From: Drosophila miranda
Taxonomy: Eukaryota; Arthropoda; Insecta; Diptera; Drosophilidae
Assembly: GCF_003369915.1 (NCBI RefSeq)
Contig: NC_046673.1
Span: 914,001 to 978,000 of the forward strand
DNA: 64,000 nt
Direction: 5' to 3'
The position numbers were made by a program, and so were the translations under genes. This document shows, piece by piece, positions 33,915 through 45,441 of the stretch. Under the pieces are notes generated by a model. That model was not told the DNA's origin and searched no databases. It saw only the letters and a list, made by a program, of their open reading frames with translations. Position 1 is the first letter of the stretch; the number at the start of each line of letters is the position of its first letter.

Positions 33915-35045
33915 TATACCCGATACTCAAAATGAGTATTGGGGTATATTAGATTTGTGGTAAAAGTGGATGTGTGTAACGTCCAGAAGGAATCGTTTCC
34001 GACCCCATAAAGTATATATATTCTTGATCAGCATCAATAGCCGAGTCGATTGAGCCCTGTCTGTCTGTCCGTCTGTCCGTCTGTCCGTCCGTCCGTCCGT
34101 CCGTCTGTCCGTCTGTCCGTCCCCTTCAGCGCCTAGTGCTCAAAGACTATAAGAGCTAGAGCAACGATGTTTTGGATCCAGACTTCTGTGATATGTCACT
34201 GCTACAAAAATATTTCAAAACTTCGCCCCGCCCACTTCCGCCCCCACAAAGGACGAAAATCTGTGGCATCCACATTTTTAAAGATACGATAAAACCAAAA
34301 ACGCAGAATCGTAGAGGATGACAATATGTTCTAGAGTGTAAAATCTCAACCAGATCGTATAATTATTATAGCCAGAATCAAGAAAACAATTTCATTCTTT
34401 CTCGCTCTGTCTCTCTCTAACACACAGGTTTCATGGTCGGCTTTGCCAATTGCAAAATATGAGTTCAAGGATCTCAGAACCTATAAGAGCCAGGGCAACC
34501 AAATTTGGTATCCACACTCCTGTGATATCGGACCTTGACCGTTTCGTGTCCAAATTTCGCCACACCCCCTTCCGCCCCCGCAAAGGACGAAAATCTGGGG
34601 CATCCACAAATCTCAGAGACTATTAAGGCTAGAGTAACCAAATTTGGTATCCGCACTTCTGTTAGATCTCACTACAAAACGTATATCTCAGAATTTCGCC
34701 CCACCCCCTTCCGCCCCCACAAAGGACGAAAATCTGTTGCATCCACAATATTGCAGATTCGAGAAAACTAAAAACGCAGAATCATAGATAATGACCATAT
34801 CTATCAGACTGCTGAATCTGGATAAGATCGGATCATTTTTATACCCAAAAGGAACAAATCAATTTGCACTGGCTACGCAGCGCCCGACGTCCCGCTCAGA
34901 CTGATTTTCTGTCTCTCTCGCACGCACTCTTTGTCGTGTCGTTTAAGATTAGCGGCGTCTGCCGCAGGAGAGCCATACTGACTTAGTATCGGGTATAACT
35001 GTAGAGTTGCGGTGTCCGCAGCAACTCACAACGTTCCCCCTCGTT
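33915..35045 (+). mobile_element. HINE 7
   Basis: Full length, three internal units. Right partner of the 5.69 kb duplication and first of a head-to-tail array of three. Its middle resembles HINE 4 (GTAGAGGATGACAATATG) rather than HINE 3. Confidence 0.9.
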
Positions 35046-36161
35046 ATACCCGATACTCAAAATGAGTATTGGGGTATATTAGATTTGTGGTAAAAGTGGA
35101 TGTGTGCAACGTCCAGAAGGAATCGTTTCCGACCCCATAAAGTATATATATTCTTGATCAGCATCAATAGCCGAGTCGATTGGGCCCTGTCTGTCTGTCT
35201 GTCTGTCCGTCTGTCCGTCTGTCCGTCTGTCCGTCCGTCCGTCTGTCCGTCCCCTTCAGCGCCTAGTGCTCAAAGACTATAAGATCTAGAGCAACGATGT
35301 TTTGGATCCAGACTTCTGTGATATGTCACTGCTACAAAAATATTTCAAAACTTCGCCCCGCCCACTTCCGCCTCCACAAAGGACGAAAACCTGTGGCATC
35401 CACAATTTCGACGATACGCAGAATCGTAGAAGATGACTATATCTTCTAGAGTGCAAAATCTGAACCAAATCGTATAATTATTATAGCCAGCATCAAGAAA
35501 ACAATTTCATTTTTTCGCGCCCTGTCTCTCTCTAACACACACGTAGCATAGCCGGCTTTGCTTAGAGTAAAACATTAGCGCCTAGATCTCAGAGACTATA
35601 AAAGCTAGAGCAACCAAATTTGGTATCCACACTCCTAATATATCGGACCGAGACGAGTTTGTTTCAAAATTTCGCCACACCCCCTTCCGCCCCCGCATAG
35701 GATGAAAATCTGGGGATATTCACAAATCTCAGAGACTATTAAGGCTAGAGTAACCAAATTTTTTATCCGCACTCCTGTTAGATCTCACTATAAAATGTAT
35801 ATCTCAAAATTTCGCCCCACCCCCTTTCGCCCCCACAAAGAACGAAAATCTGTTGCATCCACAATATTGAGGATACGAGAAAACTAAAAACGCAGAATCA
35901 TAGATAATGACCATATCTATCAGACTGCTGAATCTGGATAAGATCGGATCATTTTTATACCCAAAAGGAACAAATCAATTTGCACTGGCTACGCAGCGCC
36001 CGACGTCCCGCTCAGACTGATTTTCTGTCTCTCTCGCACGCACTCTTTGTCGTGTCGTTTAAGATTAGCGGCGTCTGCCGGAGGAGAGCCATACTGACTT
36101 AGTATCGGGTATAAATGTAGAGTTGCGGTGTCCGCAGCAACTCACAACGTTCCCCCTCGTT
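35045..36161 (+). mobile_element. HINE 8
   Basis: Full length. It abuts HINE 7 with a shared TT junction. Its middle has the variant block GCATAGCCGGCTTTGCTTAG and TAAAACATTAGCGCC, also present in HINEs 1 and 12. Confidence 0.9.
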
Positions 36162-36818
36162 ATACCCGATACTCAAAATGAGTATTGGGGTATATTAGAT
36201 TTGTGGTAAAAGTGGATGTGTGTAACGTCCAGAAGGAATCGTTTCCGACCCCATAAAGTATATATATTCTTGATCAGCATCAATAGCCGAGTCGATTGGG
36301 CCCTGTCTGTCTGTCTGTCTGTCCGTCTGTCCGTCTGTCCGTCTGTCCGTCCGTCCGTCTGTCCGTCCCCTTCAGCGCCTAGTGCTCAAAGACTATAAGA
36401 GCTAGAGCAACGATGTTTTGGATCCAGACTTCTGTGATATGTCACTGCTACAAAAATATTTCAAAACTTCGCCCCGCCCACTTCCGCCCCCACAAAGGAC
36501 GAAAATCTGTTGCATCCACAATATTGAGGATACGAGAAAACTAAAAACGCAGAATCATAGATAATGACCATATCTATCAGATTGCTGAATCTGGATAAGA
36601 TCGGATCATTTTTATACCCAAAAGGAACAAATCAATTTGCACTGGCTACGCAGCGCCCGACGTCCCGCTCAGACTGATTTTCTGTCTCTCTCGCACGCAC
36701 TCTTTGTCGTGTCGTTTAATATTAGCGGCGTCTGCCGGAGGAGAGCCATACTGACTTAGTATCGGGTATAACCGTAGAGTTGCGGTGTCCGCAGCAACTC
36801 ACAACGTTCCCCCTCGTT
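36161..36818 (+). mobile_element. HINE 9, internally deleted
   Basis: 658 bp. It keeps both ends but has one internal unit: sequence passes from the first unit (CTTCCGCCCCCACAAAGGAC) directly into the last (CTGTTGCATCCACAATATTG). It abuts HINE 8 with the same TT junction. Confidence 0.9.
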
Positions 36819-37740
36819 TTATTTGTGAATGACCTTCCTCAAGCTATAACATACTCTACTACACTAATGTATGCTGATGATGCTAAAATCTGTTTGCCTC
36901 ACTCCGATTGGTACTTGCACACACGGCTTCAACTGGACCTAAATGAACTACTATTGTGGTGTTCAACTAATCATCTTTTTCTGAACCTTTCTAAATGCAA
37001 ACGTATGACATTTTACCGTCGCGCTCCACATTTTGTTTCATGCCATCGAGGAAATCAAGTTCCGGATCGAATTTCGAGTTCAAATGCCCTTGGAGTCCTT
37101 GGAAACGAAAAACAAGAATTGTGTTTTAACAGCCATATAGCTATAACTGGTAATAAAGCAATGGGAGTTTTAGCGTTCATCAAGCCATGGTCCAAGGAGT
37201 TTGACGACCCGTATGTGACCAAACAACTCTACATCGCGCTAGTGCTTCCGATATTGGAGTATTCTTCTTGTGTGCGGAGCCCGCAGTATAAAGAGCAGCA
37301 GGGTGTTATGGAATCAGTGCAAAAGCAATCTAAGCTGGGACTTAGAGACCTGCCTTCATTGCACCATTGCAGAACATTTTATGGAGTAATGTGCGTGCAT
37401 AAACTCCTTCTCGGGATTGTTGACTCCCAAACTCTCTTGAGGCAGATTGACTTTGCCGTTCCATCTAGACCTACCCTTACTTTTGGGCCTTACCGATTAC
37501 CCCTATGCAGGTGAACATGAACCTTTAATTATAACTCACCTTGTCATACCTTATCCCCTGAACTATCCCTTAAGATTATAGCACTTAATATTTATAATCA
37601 CCTAAAATTAGAAAATTTTTAAATTCTATTCTTTCATACACTCTTGTATTTATAGTTAGTTCTTAAGCCATTATTAGCAATTAAGTAATTAACTTAACTA
37701 ACTAAATACAAAAATAAATAAATCTACACTCTTTTGAATG
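36819..37740 (+). mobile_element. 5'-truncated jockey/CR1-like LINE, RT C-terminal part, copy 1
   Basis: Frame begins FVNDLPQAI and contains YADD (RT catalytic motif), then FIKPWSKEFDDPYVTKQLY and LPILEYSSCV, typical of the RT C-terminal half in jockey/CR1-type non-LTR elements. It ends at a TGA at 37512, followed by a short 3' region with AAATAAATAAAT. It lacks endonuclease, ORF1 and the RT N-terminus; the left end is cut by HINE 9. Confidence 0.8.
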
Positions 37741-38289
37741 TAAACTCTGAAATTCCATTAAAAAAGAACCATGAAACATAGTTCATTAAAAAATGTTGGA
37801 TTGCCCATTTTATCAATAAAATCAATGTCAACTTTTGTTGCTTCAGAGAAAACTATACTAAACAATGATAGCAATAAATACAGCTTGTAAAACACACATA
37901 AAACCATTGCTTTGATTTTTGGAATCATTTCGATTCTTTCCAATGCAACCCAACTTTCAGTTGTTTTACGTTACCTTGCCAATGGCCGGCCCTTACCAGT
38001 AAACAATTGCTAAAGGTCGGAGGTCGTTGGGAGGAGCTGGGAAGCGTTTGGGACGTTGCTGCAAAGCATTACTTTTTTACTTTACTTTACTAATTTTTTT
38101 TTTTAATTAGCAACTGCCTAGCACTATTGTCTGTGTAGGTGGAACGCACATCCGGACTAAATACCGTCCATGAATGAACCCATATTCTTTAATAGGAAGG
38201 GGCATGGCATTTTAGCTTAAATGCCATGGTGGTAAGGCGCAAAATTATTATTTAAATGTACGATGTGTTTATAATGAAGTATTCATTTT
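37741..38289. other. Noncoding between LINE and HINE 10
   Basis: AT-rich. A 61-codon minus frame at 37758-37943 has no support. Nothing recognised. Confidence 0.4.
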
Positions 38290-38875
38290 TATTCCCGGTG
38301 ATCAAAAAGAGTATAGGGGTATATTAAATTTGTGCGGAAACTGGATGTGTGTAACGCCCAGAAGGAAGCGTTTCCGACACCATAAAGTATATATATTATT
38401 GATCAGCAGCAATAGCTGAGCCGATACAGCCATGTCTGTCTATCCGACTGTCCGTCCGTCCGTCCATCCATCCGTTCGTCTTGTTTAATGTCTTGTTCTC
38501 AGAGAATATAAGTAGAACAGCGAAATTTTGTATCCTGTGATTTCACACTGATTCACGCCCCCACAAATGACGAAAATCTCCCATCGACAATTTGGAAGAT
38601 ACGAGAAAACCAAAAACGCAGAATCTTAGAGAATGACCATATCTAACAGACTGCCGAATGGGGATCAGATCAGATTATTATTATAGCCAGAAGGAACAAG
38701 TCATTTTTCAGTGGCTACGCATGCCGTTTACGCGCTTACTTATTTTCTGTCTCTCTCACACACTCTTTGTAGTGGAATGTGTGCGACCTCTGGCGGAGAG
38801 GAGCCATACTGAGAGAGTATCGGCTCTAAATGTAGAGTTGCGACCGTAGCAGCAACTCACAACGTTTCCCTTCTT
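38290..38875 (+). mobile_element. HINE 10, old decayed copy
   Basis: 586 bp. Ends are degraded (TATTCCCGGTGATC at the start, AACGTTTCCCTTCTT at the end). It retains the INE-like block, a CCGTCCGTCC microsatellite, one internal unit and the 3' hairpin. Much more diverged than the others, so from an earlier burst. Confidence 0.8.
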
Positions 38876-41500
38876 ATTTTTTTTTAGTTTGCAATTGCAA
38901 TATGGATATACATATTGGCTATTGGCAGCACCCTTCCAGGATCTTGCCTTGATTTCTTTATTCAGCATTATTATGTTAATAATTATTTTATGTTTTATGT
39001 TTATATTATTTATTATTATTATTATTAGGTTTGCTTCGCCTTGCACAGTATCTGCCGACTTGAGTCGCCAATCGCAGATGATTTACTTTCGGAGGAAACT
39101 GAATAAAAGTTTCTGTTTAGAGAGCAGAGATTTTTAAAACTAGAATGAGGAGTAGACAGCCGAGCACGTTTCGCTTTTGGTTCCGCCTCCAATTCATCAC
39201 CAAGCAGGGTCATAGACATCGGAGACAACGGCGATACTTTGAGGATTTCTGCCTCTTGCTTTGGTGTTGTCCCGAAAGCTAAGCCGCCTATTCTACTTAC
39301 CATCTCAGAAAGGCCGCATAAACTCGTCCTCGATGGGTTGTATAGCCATTTGGGAGTGTGTCCCGCCTCCTGTACTCTTTTCATCCTGCTCGTTTCGGGC
39401 TAGCTTCTTGCTTACTAAAATTTTCAGTCTGACCATACCTTTAAAAAAAAGCGAACTTTAATAACATTCGTAATGTAAACTTGAAATACTTGCCTTCCAT
39501 CCGGGTAGAGGATGGCTGCCTAGTTGGGGGTCCTGCTGCATTGAATGTACTTGCAAGCTTTGCGTACCTCGCATAATATTTTGTAAATACTTCAAATAAC
39601 TAATACGGAGTTTACATTTACTTGCCAACCCTTGCCAACTATTGATACCGATATTTTATCTGGCAAAGGGAATTTTCAATTTGCTGTTGTTTTGAGATTT
39701 ATTTGAGGTGACAGTAGAAACAAATTTATTAAATATATTAAGTTATACAAAAAATTCCAATTATATAAATATACAATTAGAGCATCAGCAAATATTTGTA
39801 TATTTTTTCCCCGCTCATGGGATCACAACGGGCCGAAACCGGCCTAAGTGTGCTGGGCTCCGAGCGAGCTTGGCGGCCGTCTCTACCTTCCCCGCTCATA
39901 CAAATTTTTACTTACGTAGGTACTATGTGCAATTCATATTGAAATTACAAGCTCATTAGCAACTGTTTTTGAATCGTAAGAATCTTACGATTTGTGAAAG
40001 CCGTTCGATCAATCAGTTCGATTTTACAGTCGATTCGTAACTTTTTGCGATTTTTATTGATCAATTATTTCTCTCAGGATAAAAGTGACCTAGGCCTTGA
40101 TAGCAGCCCTCGTAAAACAGGAGCCCGGAAATAATATATTTTGACTTTTTGAAGATTAATTTGGTAGGAAGTGACTTAAAATTAAATCAGAAAATTTCGA
40201 GTCAAATTAATACGCCACGAATTTTTTAAAAGCAATCAAATAGATAAAATGAACGTCTTACATCGTGCCAATGTATTACCAGAGAGCAATATATTTGGCC
40301 TCTAATCTGACTAAAATAATCAACCATTTTAGTATCGGCTTTTTACCAACTGATTTTGAAAATTCAAGTTTGATCGATGCAAACGCTAAAGTTTCTGCTC
40401 GGAATGGAACATGAGATATCCAGTATGCAGAAATATCTCTTTTCTGAGCATGCCTCTGTACATATGTACATACATATGTATATAATGCTCAAATAGTTGC
40501 TATATTATCTATGTACATTTAGCCACCTTGTCATCAAAAGAATTCGTGAAGGATTGCCACAGCATTGCCATTTGAATCCGTTGCCATTTGGGAATTTGCT
40601 GCTCGCCCTCAACAAATAATATTTCACGGAATCTTTTCAGTTCAGTTTCAGTTAAGATGATTAAAATATAATTTTAAGAAATAGGCGAATATACATACAT
40701 ATGTATGTATGTATGTATGTACATATACTCACCTTATGGCGCGCAGTGCGTTCTGAAATAAGAACAATCGATCTGCAAGAGTATCAATCATCAGCTGCGA
40801 CCCTCCCTTCTCGTTTCATTTCATACTTCTCTTTGATATGTACGTTTTTAAGGTTTAAGGGTACGAATTCAAGAGTGAAGTGGATGTCTATTTGTATTTG
40901 TTTATGTGTGTGTGTGTGTGTGACTGTGTGCAAAAGAGAAGAAGAGCCCGAAGAGAATACGACCAATTTAATCTGAACTGCAACAGCGTGCCATCTACAG
41001 TTTCACAACACACACTAATCCACGCAGATAGTAGTATGAGCATGTAGACTTTAACCGCGTTATAAATACATATGTACATATTTCCTCATTTTAAACCGCC
41101 TATACGTCATGTTTTCACGAGCTGCTCGAAATATTCGCGAATATATCATTTAAATCGTTAGGCTGTGTTTCTTTCTGTGAAAAATAGCAATAAAAACTGC
41201 GTTGCCATTCGGAGCCTATTCTCTGGCACTAGAGCCTCTCGCGTTTTTCAAACGGAGAGCATAAGAAAACTCGTTTGAACAGAAAGCCACTCAGATTTCA
41301 CACACGTGCTCGAAAAAGTTTCCATCGTTCCACCTCGCTGGAAGAGAGGCCGACAACAAAGAGAGCCTCGAAAGAGAGTGACCGGGTGTTTCGTACCGGC
41401 GTTCGTTTCGTCTCGTTTTACTCGTTCCGTTTGGGGCGTTTTCATTCGCGTTCGAGTTCGCGTTTAGTTCACTTGTGAAACTTAACTCTGCGACTAACAA
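38876..41500. other. Upstream region of the BED-finger gene, copy 1
   Basis: Mostly AT-rich noncoding with microsatellites at 40457 and 40691 and a (GT) run at 40905-40922. The last 250 bp before the ATG at 41501 are GC-richer with CTCG-rich blocks, probably promoter and 5' UTR. A possible minus-strand gene fragment lies at 39040-39548. Confidence 0.45.
39040..39548 (-). pseudogene. Possible decayed minus-strand gene fragment
   Basis: Several coding-like pieces in changing frames: MQQDPQLGSHPLPGWK ends at AAG|GCAAGT (a GC donor), then KKLARNEQDEKSTGGGTHSQ continues toward a TGA; a strong GTAAGT is at about 39301, and then SPLSPMSMTLLGDELEAEP and KAKRARLSTPHSSF. The pieces look translated but do not form one clean model. 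Not recognised. Duplicated at 51809-52317. Confidence 0.25.
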
Positions 41501-41702
41501 ATGGGACGTCCGCGCACCATTGACGTAACCAACTTGGTGGTAATATTCCCCGATAAGAACTTTTGCCGCTGCGTGCTTTGCGATAGGACCCTCGCTGGCT
41601 GCTTGCGGAGCAACATCAAGCGGCATTACCAGCGCCTGCATCCAGAAGTCGTCTTGCCACGACCCCAAGACACAGGACCAACCGGACAGACCAAAAAATC
41701 AG
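41501..41702 (+). CDS. BED-finger gene copy 1, exon A
   Basis: Starts ATGGGACG in good context (AACAAATGG). Encodes 67 codons plus one base with a BED-type zinc finger: C24-x2-C27 and H42-x4-H47. Donor AATCAG|GTTGGT. It is in phase with exon B when the acceptor TTACAG at 42459 is used, giving KS-E-VSK-MGRTP, so A and B form one two-finger N-terminus. BED fingers bind DNA in chromatin and boundary proteins. The rest of the open frame after the donor is intronic. Confidence 0.75.
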
Positions 41703-42459
41703 GTTGGTTTAAATTTGAAACCCGTGTGAAAATAATAAATAACAATCACAGACATAAGAAACGAAGACAGACACTAATTCAAAAGGCACGCGTAATTTTT
41801 CCAATGCACCAAACGAGTCGCACTTTGAGTGAAATGCCCCTCTCACACTCGCTCTCTCGCAGTGCAATCGAAACTGTACTTATTGCCCTCGCTTTGTGTG
41901 GAGTTAATTTGTGTTGACGTTGCTGATCAACAGTTAACCCTAGAAAGAACCAATAATTGATAAGAACCATTTAAAATTGTATGATTTTTCTGATACATTT
42001 TTGTAATTAAATTTTAATTTTACTTAACCACCACATTGTATAATTGTTTACGCATGCATATACATACATACGAATATGTACACTATAGGCGTCATAGGAA
42101 CATTTAACAATTAAATAAAACTTTCTTGTCGGAAAGTACAGTTTTTCCATTGCTATACATACTCTTTGAAATAAAGAAAGTATTATGAAACTTTGCAAGA
42201 AGCTTGCCACCCCTACTACAAAAATTTTTTTTATTTTTGTATATAAGCCAATTACAATATTGGATATACATATACACAGAGGCGGACAGGTGTTTTTTTA
42301 AATAAATAATAAAGGATAATAAAAATAATCTTACGAACCGACACGCTTGTAACAAAGCTAAATATTAAACATTTACCTTAGTTTCGATATGTAAAAAGTT
42401 TTGATATATTTAAAGAGGTACAAAAACGTCATTAATAATTGTTTTTGTTTTAGTTACAG

Positions 42460-42701
42460 AGGTATCAAAGATGGGACGAACACCGATTATGGACACACGA
42501 ACTCTGGTTAATTTGCAGCCGGATGGAAGGCGTTGCCGTTGCCGGATCTGCGACAAGACACTCATCTTCCTCTCGGGCAATGTGCGGCGTCACTACAAGA
42601 ATTATCACCCCCAGCACATACCGGATCGGCCGTCGTACACTCCTCCAGCCGAGAATAGGAAGCACTTGAATCGCAGTCGAAAAAAAGCGGATCTAACTAT
42701 A
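42460..42701 (+). CDS. BED-finger gene copy 1, exon B
   Basis: Acceptor TTTAGTTACAG; donor ATA|GTAAGT in phase 0. Second BED finger (from the internal Met: C24-x2-C27, H41-x4-H46), then a basic tail (NRSRKKADLTI). Homologous to exon A (MGR-x-P/R-I/T-x-D opening, RCRCxxCDxTL core). The phase-0 donor is compatible with exon D at 45442. The internal ATG could also serve as a start if transcription began in the upstream intron. Confidence 0.75.
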
Positions 42702-43654
42702 GTAAGTAAACTTCCTCTTTTAATACTCTCGCACAATATTCATGGTTTATTAACGTAAACCTAGCGCAGCTGTGTCATGCTAAACGAAACCAAAGAACAA
42801 AAAGAAGTAAATATGTACATATGTACATATGTACTATGTAGCGTTACTTCGTTAGCTATATTTCAGCTATAAGATATCATATCGTACGTATGCATGTATG
42901 TAAATGCATTTGTACATATGTATGTATGCTCTTTAGGAATGAAGTTGAAGTTCTGCAGGAACTATATTGAGTATTATAATATTATAAAAAGGGATTTCAA
43001 TACATATGTACATATGTATGTATGTATACTAAATATGGAATCGGTACATAATAACTATGTATATATGTACATACATAATCCTGTCAGGGCGGAGCTCACA
43101 TCTTCTTAAACTACTTTACATACGTACTGTACATACTTACATACTAAATTTCGATTCTCAAACATGCGAATAGAATATTCTCTTGAGCTGTGCGTATGAT
43201 GAGGTAGATAGAACCAAGGCGGGGGCAACGAAAGTCGCGAAGTGTCATAAAACGAGAGTAAAAACCGACGCAAACCAAGTATAAACCTCTACGACAACAA
43301 CAAGATCTGATTAGTGTTTCGCACACAGTCCCGACAGACCGAAACCGTTTCAAACCAGTTTACTTTATTTGTACATACATACATATGTCGTGCGTCGTCC
43401 CATGTCCATGTGTTTCGTCGTTCTCTGAACCGCTCTCTGAACCGCTCTCAGAGCACGAGCGAAAGGCAAATTAGTTTCGGTTCGGTTCGGTTCTGTTTCT
43501 GGTTTACGCTGTTTTCTGCTCTCTTCTCGTATCTGTGCTCGTGTGTGTGTGTGTGTGTGTGGTTTTTGGTTTTGCTTGGCTGAGACTGCTTTATTTATTA
43601 TTCGAACGCAACGTCGGGTAGAACGCAATACGTCGCCCGTTTTTCCCCGATAAA

Positions 43655-43963
43655 ATGCCAAAAAAGTACTCGAACCCCGTTAATAAATACTTCGTATACA
43701 ACGAGGAAACACGGAAGAGCACCTGCCTGCAGTGCCTTTTCGACATGGCCGGCAAGCATTCGGAGAACCTTATGCGCCATCTTAAACGGAGGCACCACCA
43801 CACATACGCGGCCCTCATGGAGATGAGGCGATTGCGCCACAATCGCCTGAACCAGTCGCTGGCCAATTCCGATGACAATGCTGAGGCTGATGAGGCCTCT
43901 GCCATGCCGTTGTCGTCCATGTTTCAGTTCTCGTCCGAAGCAAAAAAACTAATGATCAGAATG
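43655..43963 (+). CDS. BED-finger gene copy 1, exon C (alternative first exon)
   Basis: 103 codons from ATG (GATAAAATGCC) to donor ATG|GTAAGA in phase 0. BED finger C24-x2-C27, H42-x4-H47, the same spacing as exon A, then an acidic linker (NSDDNAEADEA) and a helix (SSEAKKLMIRM). Its own promoter is likely in 43300-43650. Joined to exon D it gives a 258-aa, one-finger isoform. Copy 2 has Lys instead of Arg at residue 102. Confidence 0.78.
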
Positions 43964-44058
43964 GTAAGACACCGAACAACAAAATTGAACTTTTTTCGCT
44001 GTGAACCCAACCGACTGTTCTCATAGATTTGGGGCTTTACAATTTTTTAATATTTTAT

Positions 44059-45117
44059 TATACCCGATACTCAAAAAGAGCACGTATAAAATTTGTGTTT
44101 CCGACCCCATAAAGTATATATGTACATATGTACATACATACATATGTATATCAGCATCAATAACCGAGTCGATTGAGCCATGTCTGTCCGTCCATCCCTA
44201 TGAGCGCCTAGTGCTCAGAGACTAAAAGATCTAGAGCAATGACATTTTACTTCCAGACTTCTGGTTATTCGCTGTTACAGGTTTATTTAAAAATGTCGTC
44301 CCACCCCCTTCCGCCACACAAAGAGCGAAAATCTGTGGCATCCACAATTTCAAAGATACAAGAAAACTGAAAACGCAGAATCGTAGAGGATGACTATATG
44401 TTCTAGAGTGTAAATTCTGAACCAGAACGTATAATTATTATAGCCAGAATCAAGAAACAAATTTCATTCTTTCTCGCTCTGTCTCTCTCTAACACACAGG
44501 TTTCATGGTCGGTTTTGCCTATTGCAAAATGTGAGTTCAAGGATCTCAGAACCTATAAGAGCTAGAGCAACCAAATTTGGTATCCACACTCCTGTGATAT
44601 ATGACCTTGACCGTTTCGTGTCAAAATTTCGCCACACCCCCTTCCGCCTCCGCAAAGGACGAAAATCTGGGGCATCCACAAATCTCAAAAACTATTATGG
44701 CTGGAGCAACAAAATTTGGTATCCGCACTCCTGTTAGATCTCACTATAAAACGTATATCTCAAAATTTCGCCCCACCCCTTTCCGCCCCCACAAAAGACG
44801 AAAATCTGTTGCATCCACAATATTGCAGATTCGAGAAAACTAAAAACGCAGAATCATAGATAAGGATCATATTTATCAGATTGCTGAATCTGGATCAGAT
44901 CAGATCATTTTTATAGCCAAAAGGAACAAATCAATTTACAGTGGCTACGCAGCGCCCGACGTCACGCTCAGACTGATTTTCTGTCTCTCTCGCACGCACT
45001 CTTTGTCGTGTGGTTCAATATTAGCGGCGACTGCCGGAGGAGAGCCATACTGACTAATTATCGGGTATAAATGTAGAGTTGCGGTCTCCGCAGCAACTCA
45101 CAACGTTCCCCCTCGTT
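44059..45117 (+). mobile_element. HINE 11, in the intron of the BED-finger gene
   Basis: 1,059 bp, a variant with a shortened first part and subterminal repeat AATTATCGGGTATA. Same orientation as the host gene. Lies between exon C and exon D. Confidence 0.88.
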
Positions 45118-45234
45118 AAATTTAATTTTAAGAGAAATCGCATCGAACATGTTGCACCGGATAAAGTTTTTTTTTAGTTCAAAAATATACAGTGGGCCGA
45201 TAAATTTACATATGTATATATGCATGTGTCGCGA

Positions 45235-45330
45235 GCAGAGTAGAGATGAGCGACTACGAGTCGTTACAGGACACAAACTGATGGAGCAGATCCTGCGGCT
45301 GACGAAGTCCTTCCGACGTGGTGCAACCGT
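45235..45330 (+). CDS. Possible extra exon of the BED-finger gene
   Basis: One frame reads DERLRVVTGHKLMEQILRL and TKSFRRGATV with strongly G/C-biased third positions. An acceptor-like GCGAGCAG just before 45235 would be phase 0, matching exons B and C, but no good phase-0 donor leads to exon D. It may be an alternative or lost exon. Duplicated at 57985-58080. Confidence 0.25.
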
Positions 45331-45441
45331 GGCAACATATATGTCCTTTATCCATGTGTATCGTATATCGGAAAACTCTACTTTATAATTCCCTCAGGAT
45401 ATCATCAGTTTATTGATCTCTTCGTTTTAAATTCATTGCAG

